From positions 6,018,556 to 6,082,555 of the forward strand of contig NZ_CM001558.1 of assembly GCF_000281895.1 (NCBI RefSeq): a stretch of DNA of 64,000 nucleotides, written 5' to 3'. Positions 46,508 to 55,509 of this stretch are shown piece by piece (position 1 is the first letter of the stretch; every line of letters begins with the position of its first letter). This DNA comes from Pseudomonas fluorescens Q2-87. Lineage in GTDB: Bacteria > Pseudomonadota > Gammaproteobacteria > Pseudomonadales > Pseudomonadaceae. The notes beneath the pieces are model-generated. The model searched no databases. It had not been told where the DNA came from and saw only the letters and a list, made by a program, of their open reading frames with translations. Position numbers and translations under genes: made by a program.

Positions 46508-46933
46508 ATGAAAAGCTTTATGTCTCGTGCCGCGTTGGCCGGCTTGTTGCTGGGTACCTCGATGCTGGCGAGCGCCGCGACCCCGGCCCCCAAGGGCGCA
46601 GAGGTGTTCATCGTCTCCCCGGAAGACGGCGCCACCGTCGCTCAGGAATTCAAGGTCAAGTTCGGCGTCAAGAATATCGCCCTGGCTCCAGCGGGGGATG
46701 TAACCAAAAACACCGGACACCATCATTTGCTGATCGATGTCGACAAACTGCCTGTCGCAGGCGCGCCGATTCCAAACGACCCCAATCACATGCATTTCGG
46801 CAAGGCACAGACCCAGGCCACCATCAAACTTGCACCGGGCAAGCATACGTTGCAGTTGGAACTGGGCGACAGCGGCCATATGCCGTTCGATCCGCCGATC
46901 GTCTCCGAGAAGATCACCGTAACCGTGAAGTAA
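46508..46933 (+). CDS. DUF4399-domain exported protein
   Basis: 141 aa from the ATG at 46508 (GGAG six bases upstream); a GTG at 46487 would add 7 residues. Signal peptide to about residue 24 (GTSMLASA/ATPAP). The body has the DUF4399 pattern: VFIVSPEDGATVAQEFKVKFGVKN, TGHHHLLIDVDKLP, DPNHMHFGKAQTQATIKLAPGKHTLQLELGD. The His-rich HHH and HMHF positions could bind metal. Role unknown. Convergent with serA across a shared terminator. Confidence 0.8.
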   Translation: MKSFMSRAALAGLLLGTSMLASAATPAPKGAEVFIVSPEDGATVAQEFKVKFGVKNIALAPAGDVTKNTGHHHLLIDVDKLPVAGAPIPNDPNHMHFGKAQTQATIKLAPGKHTLQLELGDSGHMPFDPPIVSEKITVTVK

Positions 46934-46960
46934 CGGCCCAGCCTGAAAAATGCGGTATCC

Positions 46961-47036
46961 CCTGCTCGCGATACCGGTCTGATCGACGCGTAAATGTTGG
47001 CTGTTACGCCGCTTTCGCGAGCAGGCTCGCTCCCAC
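46961..47036. repeat. Decayed REPIN, family B
   Basis: Left arm reduced to CCTGCTCGCGA, right arm TCGCGAGCAGGCTCGCTCCC with C at 47036. The arms have drifted (GCAGGC instead of GCAAGC). Confidence 0.7.
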
Positions 47037-47059
47037 AGGGTTTCCAGGTTGTGTCAGAT

Positions 47060-47095
47060 AAAAAAACGGGAGCCTTTCAAGGCTCCCGTTTTTTT
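47060..47095. terminator. Bidirectional rho-independent terminator
   Basis: AAAAAAA (47060-47066), CGGGAGCC, loop TTTCAA, GGCTCCCG, TTTTTTT (47089-47095). Serves DUF4399 on the plus strand and serA on the minus strand. Confidence 0.92.
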
Positions 47096-47113
47096 ATTAC
47101 AAGCCTGGCCTGC

Positions 47114-48343
47114 TTAGAACAACACGCGGCAACGAATGGTGCCATTGATGTGTTGCAGCTTCTCTTGTGCCAGGTCCGAGTATTCGGCGTCGACGTCGAT
47201 CACGACGTAGCCGACTTTCTCGTTGGTCTGCAGGAACTGACCGGAAATGTTGATGCCGTTTTCGGCGAAGACCTTGTTGATCTCGCTCATCACACCCGGG
47301 ATGTTTTCGTGGATGTGCAGCAAGCGGTGCTTGCCTGGGTGTGCCGGCAAGGCCACTTCCGGGAAGTTCACGGACGATACCGACGTACCGTTGTCGCTGT
47401 ACTTGACCAGCTTTTCCGCCACTTCCAGGCCGATGTTGGCCTGGGCTTCGGCAGTCGAGCCACCGATGTGCGGGGTCAGGATCACGTTATCCAGGCCACG
47501 CAGCGGGCTTTCGAAGATATCGTCGTTGGAGCGCGGCTCCACCGGGAATACGTCGATTGCCGCGCCGATCAAGTGCTTGTCCTTGATTGCGTCGGCCAGG
47601 GCGTCGAGCTTGACCACGGTGCCGCGCGCGGCGTTGATCAGGATCCCGCCCTTCTTGATGGCGCGGATTTCCTTCTCGCCGATCATCCACTGGGTGGCAG
47701 CGGTTTCCGGCACGTGCAGGGTCACGATGTCGGACATGCCGAGCAATTCGTGCAGGTTATTGACTTGGGTGGCGTTACCCAGGGGCAGTTTGGTCACGGT
47801 GTCATAAAAGAACACCTGCATGCCAAGGCCTTCGGCCAGCACCGACAACTGGGTACCAATCGAGCCATAGCCGACGATACCCAGCTTCTTGCCGCGGATT
47901 TCGAAGGAGTTGGCCGCGCTCTTGATCCAGCCGCCACGGTGGCAGGAAGCGTTTTTCTCAGGGATGCCACGCAGCAGCAGGATCGCTTCGGCCAGCACCA
48001 GTTCGGCAACCGAACGGGTGTTGGAGTACGGTGCGTTGAACACCGCGATACCGCGTTCGCGTGCTGCGTTGAGGTCAACCTGGTTGGTGCCGATGCAGAA
48101 GCAGCCGACCGCGACCAGTTTCTTGGCGTGATCGAATATCTCTTCGGTCAGTTGAGTACGGGAGCGGATGCCGATGAAGTGAGCATCGGCGATCTTTTCC
48201 TTGAGCTGGGCTTCCGGCAGAGAACTGGTGATGTACTCGATGCTGGTGTAGCCCGCCGACTTGAGGACGTCGACAGCCGATTGGTGGACGCCTTCGAGAA
48301 GAAGGAACTTGATCTTGCTCTTATCGAGAGAAGTCTTGCTCAT
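47114..48343 (-). CDS. serA: D-3-phosphoglycerate dehydrogenase
   Basis: 409 aa from the ATG at 48343 (MSKTSLDKSKIKFLLLEG); the frame is open to 48736 into the divergent gene, but that part is a shadow. First step of serine synthesis, oxidation of 3-phosphoglycerate with NAD+. NAD-binding motif LGIVGYGSIGTQLSVLAEGLG, catalytic Arg/Glu/His in INAARGTVVKLDALA, and ILTPHIGGSTAEAQ. C-terminal ACT domain about 335-409 (KHRLLHIHENIPGVMSEINK) senses serine. In Pseudomonas this enzyme also makes D-2-hydroxyglutarate, which the divergent gene removes. Confidence 0.96.
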   Translation of the reverse strand: MSKTSLDKSKIKFLLLEGVHQSAVDVLKSAGYTSIEYITSSLPEAQLKEKIADAHFIGIRSRTQLTEEIFDHAKKLVAVGCFCIGTNQVDLNAARERGIAVFNAPYSNTRSVAELVLAEAILLLRGIPEKNASCHRGGWIKSAANSFEIRGKKLGIVGYGSIGTQLSVLAEGLGMQVFFYDTVTKLPLGNATQVNNLHELLGMSDIVTLHVPETAATQWMIGEKEIRAIKKGGILINAARGTVVKLDALADAIKDKHLIGAAIDVFPVEPRSNDDIFESPLRGLDNVILTPHIGGSTAEAQANIGLEVAEKLVKYSDNGTSVSSVNFPEVALPAHPGKHRLLHIHENIPGVMSEINKVFAENGINISGQFLQTNEKVGYVVIDVDAEYSDLAQEKLQHINGTIRCRVLF

Positions 48344-48460
48344 CTGCGTAAACCTGTGTCCCGGAGAAAAATGGCAGGGAATCGGACAGCGCATGCTGGC
48401 CCGACCGGCGTGACAGCCGTCGCCGCAGAACAGCCGTTGGGCACTACGCTGCGGGGTCGG

Positions 48461-48472
48461 TATGCTAGCATA
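48461..48472. promoter_or_regulatory. Palindrome in the serA/D2HGDH divergent promoter
   Basis: TATGCTAGCATA is a perfect 12-bp palindrome in the 204-base divergent gap. TTGGGC (48437-48442), 18 bases, TATGCT (48461-48466) would make a plus-strand promoter for D2HGDH, so the palindrome lies over its -10. Confidence 0.45.
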
Positions 48473-48547
48473 TGCCCCCCGCAAACACTCATTCCTGCGA
48501 CGTGAAGCGTTCTCAGGATGACCATGAATTGTTCGAGAGTTCTGTCG

Positions 48548-49942
48548 ATGACCAATCCTGCCCTGATAGATGAGCTGAAGACCCTGGTTGAGCCTGGCAA
48601 GGTCCTGACCGATGCCGACTCCCTGAATGCTTACGGCAAGGATTGGACCAAACATTTCGCCCCCGCGCCTACGGCCATCGTTTTTCCCAAGACCACCGAG
48701 CAGGTCCAGGCCATCGTGCGCTGGGCCAACGAGCACAAGGTCGCGCTGGTGCCATCGGGCGGGCGCACCGGCCTTTCGGCGGCAGCCGTGGCGGCCAATG
48801 GCGAAGTGGTCGTGTCATTCGACTACATGAACCAGATCCTCAATGTGAACCTCACCGACCGCACCGCCGTGTGCCAGCCAGGCGTGGTCACCGAGCAATT
48901 GCAGAACAAGGCTGAGGAACACGGCCTGTACTACCCGGTAGATTTTGCCTCGGCCGGCTCCAGTCAGATTGGCGGCAATATCGGCACCAATGCCGGCGGG
49001 ATCAAGGTCATTCGCTACGGCATGACCCGCAACTGGGTCGCGGGGATGAAGGTCGTCACCGGCAAGGGCGACCTGCTGGAACTGAACAAGGACCTGATCA
49101 AGAACGCCACTGGCTACGACCTGCGACAGTTGTTCATCGGCGCCGAAGGTACCCTGGGTTTCGTGGTCGAGGCCACCATGCGCCTGGACCGCGCGCCGAA
49201 GAACCTCACCGCGATGGTGCTCGGCACAGCGGATTTCGACTCGATCATGCCGGTGCTGCATGCCTTCCAAGGCAAGCTGGACCTGACCGCCTTCGAATTT
49301 TTCTCCGACAAGGCCCTGGCCAAGGTGCTCGGCCGTGGCGACGTGCCGGCCCCGTTCGAAACCGACTGCCCGTTCTATGCCCTGCTGGAATTTGAAGCCA
49401 CCACCGAAGAAGTCGCCAACCATGCGCTGGAGACCTTCGAGCATTGCGTCGAGCAAGGCTGGGTACTGGACGGCGTGATGAGCCAAAGCGAAACCCAACT
49501 GCAGAACCTGTGGAAACTGCGCGAGTACATCTCAGAAACGATTTCCCACTGGACGCCATACAAGAACGACATTTCAGTCACCGTTTCGAAAGTGCCGGCC
49601 TTCTTGCAAGAAATCGACGCAATCGTCGGCGAACATTACCCGGATTTCGAAATCGTCTGGTTTGGCCACATCGGCGATGGCAACCTGCACTTGAATATTC
49701 TCAAACCGGAAAACCTGAGCAAGGACGAGTTCTTCGCCAAGTGCGCGACCGTGAACAAATGGGTGTTCGAAACCGTCGAGAAGTACAACGGCTCGATTTC
49801 CGCAGAACACGGCGTAGGCATGACCAAGCGCGACTACTTGACCTATAGCCGCTCGCCGGTTGAGATCGAATACATGAAAGCCGTCAAAGCGGTATTCGAC
49901 CCGAACGGCATCATGAACCCGGGCAAGATTTTCGCTGTTTGA
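48548..49942 (+). CDS. D-2-hydroxyglutarate dehydrogenase (FAD-binding, GlcD/D2HGDH family)
   Basis: 464 aa from the ATG at 48548; the frame is open to 48518. FAD_binding_4 domain about 40-215 (VALVPSGGRTGLSAAAVA, DFASAGSSQIGGNIGTNAGG) and FAD-oxidase C-terminal domain to the end (HIGDGNLHLNIL with metal-binding His, ISAEHGVGMTKRDYL). Divergent from serA, the arrangement in which D2HGDH oxidises D-2-hydroxyglutarate made by SerA and pulls serine synthesis forward. Electron acceptor is probably the ETF. A D-lactate dehydrogenase-like role is the alternative. Confidence 0.9.
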   Translation: MTNPALIDELKTLVEPGKVLTDADSLNAYGKDWTKHFAPAPTAIVFPKTTEQVQAIVRWANEHKVALVPSGGRTGLSAAAVAANGEVVVSFDYMNQILNVNLTDRTAVCQPGVVTEQLQNKAEEHGLYYPVDFASAGSSQIGGNIGTNAGGIKVIRYGMTRNWVAGMKVVTGKGDLLELNKDLIKNATGYDLRQLFIGAEGTLGFVVEATMRLDRAPKNLTAMVLGTADFDSIMPVLHAFQGKLDLTAFEFFSDKALAKVLGRGDVPAPFETDCPFYALLEFEATTEEVANHALETFEHCVEQGWVLDGVMSQSETQLQNLWKLREYISETISHWTPYKNDISVTVSKVPAFLQEIDAIVGEHYPDFEIVWFGHIGDGNLHLNILKPENLSKDEFFAKCATVNKWVFETVEKYNGSISAEHGVGMTKRDYLTYSRSPVEIEYMKAVKAVFDPNGIMNPGKIFAV

Positions 49943-49965
49943 ATCAACGAACCAGGAGTTGGTTA

Positions 49966-50631
49966 ATGAGCTATCAGCATCAGTATGTCGACGGTACCCG
50001 TATTCATTTCCCGGTAGGGAAAGTGGTGTGCATTGGGCGTAACTACGCCGAACATGCAAAGGAACTGGATAACCCGGTGCCCACCGAACCCTTGCTGTTC
50101 ATCAAGCCGGGCAGCTGCGTGGTGCCGCTGGAAGGCGGCTTCAGCATTCCGACCGATCGTGGTGCGGTGCATTACGAAGCGGAAATCGCCGTGCTCATCG
50201 GCAAGCCGCTGTCGACCCGGCCGAGTGTCGAAGAAGTCCTGGACGCCATCTCCGGCTTCGCCCCGGCCCTGGACCTGACCTTGCGCGACAAGCAGGCCGA
50301 GTTGAAATCCAAGGGCCTGCCGTGGGAGATCGCCAAATCCTTCGACGGCGCGGCGGTGATTGCACCGTTCGTGTCGAGCGGCACCTTCGCCGACCTGACG
50401 GACATCCCCGTGCGCCTGACCATCAACGGCGAAGTGCGTCAGGATGGCAACAGCAGCCTGATGCTCAACCCTATCGTGCCGATGATCCAGCACATGGCTG
50501 GCTGCTTCTCGCTGCAAGCGGGCGATGTAATCCTCACCGGGACACCGGCAGGCGTCGGGCCGCTGAACGTGGGCGATGAACTGATCGTGGAACTGCCAGG
50601 GGCGAGCCGCTTCGAAAGCAGCGTTCGCTAA
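49966..50631 (+). CDS. Fumarylacetoacetate hydrolase family protein
   Basis: 221 aa from the ATG at 49966 (AGGAG upstream in CAGGAGTTGGTTA); a start at 49939 lies inside the preceding gene. FAH-superfamily fold: VGKVVCIGRNYAEHAKEL, KPGSCVVPLEG, metal-binding Glu pair in VHYEAEIAVLIGKP and later GDVILTGTPAGVGPLNVGDEL. Members include oxaloacetate decarboxylase/tautomerase (YcgM-like) and acylpyruvases. Follows D2HGDH by 23 bases, so it is probably co-transcribed; a role in keto-acid clean-up is inference. Confidence 0.88.
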   Translation: MSYQHQYVDGTRIHFPVGKVVCIGRNYAEHAKELDNPVPTEPLLFIKPGSCVVPLEGGFSIPTDRGAVHYEAEIAVLIGKPLSTRPSVEEVLDAISGFAPALDLTLRDKQAELKSKGLPWEIAKSFDGAAVIAPFVSSGTFADLTDIPVRLTINGEVRQDGNSSLMLNPIVPMIQHMAGCFSLQAGDVILTGTPAGVGPLNVGDELIVELPGASRFESSVR

Positions 50632-50658
50632 TTCGGTTTAGTGATCACTAAAGATCCT

Positions 50659-50746
50659 GTGGGAGCGGGCTTGCTCGCGAAGGCGATATAGCAATCGTCA
50701 TAGATGTTGAAACTGACGGCCCCTTCGCGAGCAAGCCCGCTCCCAC
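50659..50746. repeat. REPIN, family B, after the FAH gene
   Basis: 88 bases, arms GTGGGAGCGGGCTTGCTCGC and GCGAGCAAGCCCGCTCCCAC; 28 bases past the FAH stop. Confidence 0.93.
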
Positions 50747-50869
50747 AGGTATCAAGCTTTCGGAGACCGAGGTTTTACCGTTTTTTTCACATGCCATCCG
50801 GATAATTCCGGGGATTGCGGCATCTGAGCCTGCCAATCCCCAGCTCGAATTCCCTGGAACGCGTCCCCG

Positions 50870-51802
50870 ATGGCTAGAACCCAAGTACAGTCTTCCGCCA
50901 AATCCCCCCGCCGCTCACGTTTCGCCCTGCCCTGGTATGCCTGGTCGCTGCTGGCGGTGGCCGCTGCTTATGGCTTGGCGTTTGCGATGCATTGGGACGA
51001 TCGAGGCCGGCTGTGGCTATCGGAGCACTTCCAGAGCCCTGCCCAGCGCCAGGAAAGCATCTGGCTTCCGGACTACCACGTCGTGATCGATGCCAAGCCG
51101 CTGCCGGGCATGGAGAAGGACGAAGCCTCCGATGTTACCTACAACCCGCAAACCAAGACCCTGTTCGCCGTAATGGGCAAGAACCCGTTTCTGGTGGAAC
51201 TGACCCTGCAGGGCGACGTGCTGCGCAAGATGCCACTGGTGGGCTGGAGCAATCCGGAAGGCGTGACCTATATGGAAAACGGCCTGCTGGCCATTACCGA
51301 CGAGCGCGATCACACCCTGTCGATCGTCCAGGTGGACGCCAATACCCGCGAGCTGAACGGCAAGGATTTCCCGAAATACGACCTCGGCCCATCGAAGAAC
51401 CAGAACAAAGGCTTCGAAGCGATCGTCTGGGACCCACGCAACCAGCAACTGGTGCTGGGGGAAGAACGGCCACCGGCGCTGTTTACCTGGAAAAGCGACG
51501 GCAGCCAGTTGCTCAAGGGCGACAAGCAGATCCACGTGAGCAATGAGCTGGACCTGCGCAATCTATCGGCCCTGGCGATCGACCCTCGTACCGGCCACAT
51601 GCTGGTGCTGTCGGCCGACTCCCACCTGCTGCTGGAGCTGGACGAAAAAGGCGAGCAGGTCAGCTTCATGACGCTGTTGGGCGGCTTCAACGGCCTGAAA
51701 AATACCATTCCCCGCGCCGAAGGCGTCACTATGGATGAGGCTGGAACCGTCTACGTGGTCAGCGAGCCGAATCTGTTCTATCGTCTCGAAAAACAACCCT
51801 GA
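50870..51802 (+). CDS. SdiA-regulated domain protein (copy 1)
   Basis: 310 aa. One N-terminal membrane segment (about 19-40, ALPWYAWSLLAVAAAYGLAF) and then a beta-propeller-like domain of the SdiA-regulated family: DASDVTYNPQTKTLFAVMGKN-like start, NPEGVTYMENGLLAITDERD, GFEAIVWDPRNQQLVLGEE, DLRNLSALAIDPRTGHMLVLS, and the end TVYVVSEPNLFYRLEK. Domain faces the periplasm. Molecular role unknown. A related gene follows directly after 119 bases. Confidence 0.85.
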   Translation: MARTQVQSSAKSPRRSRFALPWYAWSLLAVAAAYGLAFAMHWDDRGRLWLSEHFQSPAQRQESIWLPDYHVVIDAKPLPGMEKDEASDVTYNPQTKTLFAVMGKNPFLVELTLQGDVLRKMPLVGWSNPEGVTYMENGLLAITDERDHTLSIVQVDANTRELNGKDFPKYDLGPSKNQNKGFEAIVWDPRNQQLVLGEERPPALFTWKSDGSQLLKGDKQIHVSNELDLRNLSALAIDPRTGHMLVLSADSHLLLELDEKGEQVSFMTLLGGFNGLKNTIPRAEGVTMDEAGTVYVVSEPNLFYRLEKQP

Positions 51803-51921
51803 CGGCACTCGCTCTGTAAGACTATTCCTCTTTCGTTGTAGGGTGTGGCACACAGCCATTAAGCTTCAGTTCAGGCAGCCGTGATATTTCCGAGCACCTG
51901 TTTTCATCCGAGCCCACCCAC

Positions 51922-52839
51922 ATGCGTCGACTCGCCCGCCCCAAACCCTTGCTCCTGATGCTGCTGACCATCGCGCTCATCGCCATGATCGCAGTGGGGC
52001 AGTACCTGCGCCTGTTCGAGCGCGCCTGGTTCAACCTCAACACCGTGTTCAAACCCGCCAGCGAGCAGGCGATTGCATTGGACCAATACCGAGTCACAGT
52101 CGAGGCGCAGGTGATCGAAGGGCTGGACGATGACGTTTCCGCGCTGACGTTCGATCCAGTGCGCAAAAGCCTGTTCACCGTCACCAATCAAAATGCCGAA
52201 CTGATCGAGTTATCCCTGGAGGGCAAGGTCCTGCGGCGCATCGCCCTGATCGGCTTCGGCGATCCGGAAGCAGTGGAATTCATCAGCGAAGACACCTACG
52301 TCGTCTCCGATGAGCGTCAGCAGCGGCTGATCAAGATTCACCTGGACGAGGACACTCAGTTCCTCGACGCGGCCGAGTCCGAGCAAATGAGCCTCGGGGT
52401 GCACATGAGCGGCAATAAAGGTTTCGAAGGGCTGGCTTACGATTCGGTGGGCAAGCGGCTGTTCGTGGCGAAGGAGCGCGACCCGATGCTGATCTATGAA
52501 GTGCACGGGTTTCCCCATCAGAATCCGGAAAAATCCTACTCGGTCCATGTGATCAACAACCCCAAGCGCGATGCCGGGCTGTTCGTGCGCGACCTTTCAA
52601 GCTTGCAATATGACGAGCGCAGCGGCCATTTGCTGGCGCTGTCTGACGAGTCACGGTTGATTATCGAGCTGGATATAAACGGTCGGCCAATAAGCACGCT
52701 TTCCTTGAGCAAAGGCCGCCAGGGCTTGCAGAAAACCGTGCCCCAGCCAGAAGGCCTCGCGATGGACGACGACGGCAACCTTTATCTGGTGAGCGAGCCG
52801 AATCTGTTCTATGTGTTCAAGAAGCCGCAGCCTGATTGA
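51922..52839 (+). CDS. SdiA-regulated domain protein (copy 2)
   Basis: 305 aa. N-terminal membrane segment at about 9-29 (LLLMLLTIALIAMIAVGQYL), then the same domain order as the preceding gene: DVSALTFDPVRKSLFTVTNQ, DPEAVEFISEDTYVVSDERQ, GFEGLAYDSVGKRLFVAKE, DLSSLQYDERSGHLLALSDE, ending NLYLVSEPNLFYVFKK. Clearly a tandem paralogue of copy 1, with about the same spacing of motifs. It has its own 119-base upstream gap, so separate promoters are possible. Confidence 0.86.
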   Translation: MRRLARPKPLLLMLLTIALIAMIAVGQYLRLFERAWFNLNTVFKPASEQAIALDQYRVTVEAQVIEGLDDDVSALTFDPVRKSLFTVTNQNAELIELSLEGKVLRRIALIGFGDPEAVEFISEDTYVVSDERQQRLIKIHLDEDTQFLDAAESEQMSLGVHMSGNKGFEGLAYDSVGKRLFVAKERDPMLIYEVHGFPHQNPEKSYSVHVINNPKRDAGLFVRDLSSLQYDERSGHLLALSDESRLIIELDINGRPISTLSLSKGRQGLQKTVPQPEGLAMDDDGNLYLVSEPNLFYVFKKPQPD

Positions 52840-52898
52840 ACAGAGGAAAAGATCCCGCGGTAAGCCCACCCGATCACTCAAGACCGACCTGAATCATT

Positions 52899-52991
52899 GT
52901 GGCGAGGGAGCTTGCTCCCGCTTGAGTGCGAAGCGCTCACCGCTTTTTTGGGGCCGCTTCGCGCCCCAGCGGGAGCAAGCTCCCTCGCCAC
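52899..52991. repeat. REPIN, family A, between SdiA-regulated copy 2 and rpiA
   Basis: 93 bases. Spacer has CTTGAGTGCGAAGCGCTCAC, shared with the element at 55375-55468. Fills the convergent gap. Confidence 0.93.
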
Positions 52992-53007
52992 AGTCACAAC
53001 AGCGGAT

Positions 53008-53679
53008 TCAAGCCTTGAGGGTCTTCACCCCTTCAGCAGTCCCCAGCAACAGCACATCCGCCGGACGCGCCGCGAACAGGCCATTGGTGACCACGCCGAC
53101 GATGGCATTGATCTGGCTTTCCAGCTCCACCGGGTTGGTGATCTGCAGGTTGTGCACATCCAGGATGATATTGCCGTTATCAGTCAGTACGCCTTCGCGA
53201 TACACCGGGTCGCCGCCCAGCTTCACCAACTGGCGAGCGACGTGGCTGCGAGCCATCGGGATGACTTCCACTGGCAGCGGGAACGCGCCGAGCACAGGCA
53301 CCAACTTGCTGGCATCGGCGATGCAGATGAAGGTCTTGGCCACAGCCGCGACGATCTTTTCGCGCGTCAGGGCCGCGCCACCGCCCTTGATCAGGTTCAG
53401 GTGCGCATCGCTTTCGTCGGCGCCGTCGATGTAGAACTCCAGGTCACTCACGGTGTTGAGCTCGTACACCGGAATGCCATGACCCTTCAGGCGTGCGGCG
53501 GTGGCTTCGGAGCTGGCGACCGCGCCGTCGAACGCGCCCTTGTGCCGAGCCAATGCGTCGATGAAGCAGTTCGCCGTCGAGCCGGTGCCGACCCCGACGA
53601 TGCTCTTGTCATCCAGCTTCGGGAGGATGAGGTCGACGGCGGCCTGGGCCACGGCCTGTTTGAGTTGATCCTGGGTCAT
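53008..53679 (-). CDS. rpiA: Ribose-5-phosphate isomerase A
   Basis: 223 aa from the ATG at 53679 ([18 protein letters not shown]); the open frame to 53733 is not used. Interconverts ribose 5-phosphate and ribulose 5-phosphate in the pentose phosphate pathway. Motifs [16 protein letters not shown] (phosphate loop), [27 protein letters not shown] (catalytic Asp, Glu and Lys) and [19 protein letters not shown] are present in order. Length equals the family (about 220 aa). Divergent from ilvA. Confidence 0.97.
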   Translation of the reverse strand: MTQDQLKQAVAQAAVDLILPKLDDKSIVGVGTGSTANCFIDALARHKGAFDGAVASSEATAARLKGHGIPVYELNTVSDLEFYIDGADESDAHLNLIKGGGAALTREKIVAAVAKTFICIADASKLVPVLGAFPLPVEVIPMARSHVARQLVKLGGDPVYREGVLTDNGNIILDVHNLQITNPVELESQINAIVGVVTNGLFAARPADVLLLGTAEGVKTLKA

Positions 53680-53816
53680 GCGAGCTCCGAAAGCGGGCAG
53701 GGAGTAAAGAGGGCCGCGAGTATAACCCAACAAAACCTTGGGATTCGTGTGGTCGCCCAGCCAAAAGCCGGGTTAGACTCCTTGACCCTGCCCAACCCGC
53801 TCAGTGATGCTTTCCG

Positions 53817-55331
53817 ATGCTTGAACAGTACGTCAAAAAGATCCTCACCTCGCGCGTTTACGACGTTGCCGTAGAAACCCCGCTGCAGACTGCTCGCCAG
53901 CTTTCCGAGCGACTGGGCAACACCATTTGGCTCAAGCGCGAAGACTTGCAGCCGGTGTTCTCGTTCAAGATTCGCGGGGCCTACAACAAGCTGACCCAGC
54001 TCAGCGACGAAGAGCGCGCGCGCGGCGTGGTCACGGCTTCGGCGGGCAATCATGCCCAGGGCCTGGCCCTGGCGGCCAAGGTGCTGGGCGTGAAAGCCAC
54101 CATCGTGATGCCCAAGACCACCCCGGAAATCAAGGTCGAAGGGGTGCGTTCCCGTGGCGGCAAAGTAGTGCTGCATGGCGACTCGTTTCCCGAGGCCCTG
54201 GCCTATTCGCTGAAGCTGGTCGACGAAAAGGGCTACGTCTACATTCACCCCTATGACGATCCGCACACCATTGCCGGGCAGGGCACGGTGGCGATGGAAA
54301 TCCTGCGCCAGCACCCGGGGCCACTGGATGCGATCTTCGTCCCGGTGGGCGGTGGCGGGCTGATCGCCGGGATCGCCGCCTACGTCAAATACCTGCGGCC
54401 AGACATCAAGGTCATCGGCGTCGAGCCGGACGACTCCAATTGCCTGCAAGCCGCCATGGCTGCCGGCGAGCGCGTGGTATTGCCGACGGTGGGGCTGTTT
54501 GCCGACGGTGTCGCCGTGGCGCAGATCGGTGAGCACACCTTCGATATCTGCAAGCACTACGTCGATGAAGTGATCACCGTCAGCACCGACGAAATCTGCG
54601 CAGCCATCAAGGACATCTACGACGATACCCGCTCGATCACCGAACCTGCCGGCGCCCTGGGCGTGGCCGGGATCAAGAAATACGTCGAGTCGCGAGGCGT
54701 CAGCGGCCAGACGCTGGTGGCGATCGACTCCGGCGCCAACGTCAACTTCGACCGCTTGCGCCACGTCGCCGAACGCGCCGAACTGGGTGAGGGCCGCGAA
54801 GCGATCATCGCCGTGACCATTCCGGAAAAGCCAGGCAGCTTCAAGGCGTTCTGCGAAGCCGTCGGCAAGCGCCAGATCACCGAATTCAACTATCGCTACA
54901 ACACCGGCAGTGAAGCGCACATCTTCGTGGGCGTGCAGACACACCCGGAAAACGACCCGCGCAGTGCGCTGATCGCCAGCCTGACCGCGCAAGGCTTCCC
55001 GGTGCTGGACCTGACCGACAATGAACTGGCCAAGCTGCATATCCGTCACATGGTGGGTGGGCATGCGGCTCACGTCATCGACGAAGTCGTGCTGCGCTTC
55101 GAATTCCCGGAGCGCCCGGGCGCACTGTTCAATTTCCTCAATAAGCTGGGGGGGCGCTGGAACATTTCGATGTTCCACTACCGCAACCATGGCGCGGCGG
55201 ATGGCCGTGTGGTCGCTGGGCTGCAAGTGCCGCACGACGAACGCCACCTGGTGCCGGCCGCCCTCGAAGAGATCGGCTACCCGTACTGGGATGAAAGCGA
55301 TAACCCGGCGTATCAGTTGTTCCTGGGGTGA
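53817..55331 (+). CDS. ilvA: Threonine ammonia-lyase, biosynthetic
   Basis: 504 aa. PLP enzyme that deaminates threonine to 2-oxobutanoate, first step of isoleucine synthesis. PLP Lys51 in FSFKIRGAYNKL, ASAGNHAQGLALAAKVLG, PVGGGGLIAGIAAYVKYL (phosphate loop). Two C-terminal ACT-like domains (about 325-405 AIIAVTIPEKPGSFKAF and 420-504 VLRFEFPERPGALFNFL) show the feedback-regulated biosynthetic form rather than the short catabolic one. Confidence 0.96.
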   Translation: MLEQYVKKILTSRVYDVAVETPLQTARQLSERLGNTIWLKREDLQPVFSFKIRGAYNKLTQLSDEERARGVVTASAGNHAQGLALAAKVLGVKATIVMPKTTPEIKVEGVRSRGGKVVLHGDSFPEALAYSLKLVDEKGYVYIHPYDDPHTIAGQGTVAMEILRQHPGPLDAIFVPVGGGGLIAGIAAYVKYLRPDIKVIGVEPDDSNCLQAAMAAGERVVLPTVGLFADGVAVAQIGEHTFDICKHYVDEVITVSTDEICAAIKDIYDDTRSITEPAGALGVAGIKKYVESRGVSGQTLVAIDSGANVNFDRLRHVAERAELGEGREAIIAVTIPEKPGSFKAFCEAVGKRQITEFNYRYNTGSEAHIFVGVQTHPENDPRSALIASLTAQGFPVLDLTDNELAKLHIRHMVGGHAAHVIDEVVLRFEFPERPGALFNFLNKLGGRWNISMFHYRNHGAADGRVVAGLQVPHDERHLVPAALEEIGYPYWDESDNPAYQLFLG

Positions 55332-55374
55332 ATCCCGCAATTGCGACTCTTTGGACTGGGGACTGGGTGGACCT

Positions 55375-55468
55375 GTGGTGAGGGAGCTTGCTCCCGCTTG
55401 AGTGCGAAGCGCTCACCGCTTCTGTTGGAGCCGCTTCGCGACCCAGCGGGAGCAAGCTCCCTCGCCAC
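55375..55468. repeat. REPIN, family A, between ilvA and the DUF2269 gene
   Basis: 94 bases. Left arm begins GTGGTGAGGGAG, right arm ends CTCCCTCGCCAC. The spacer closely matches that at 52899. Confidence 0.93.
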
Positions 55469-55509
55469 AGAGGTCTAAGCTGCTGAACAAGTCATAAGGA
55501 AATCGAACG

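Noticed and set aside
48344..48736. N-terminal extension of serA into the divergent gene
   Set aside because: It runs antisense through the D2HGDH start; the ATG at 48343 gives the normal 409-residue SerA.
53676..55340. 554-codon frame antisense to ilvA
   Set aside because: Shadow of ilvA; rpiA provides the true minus-strand gene here and ends before it.
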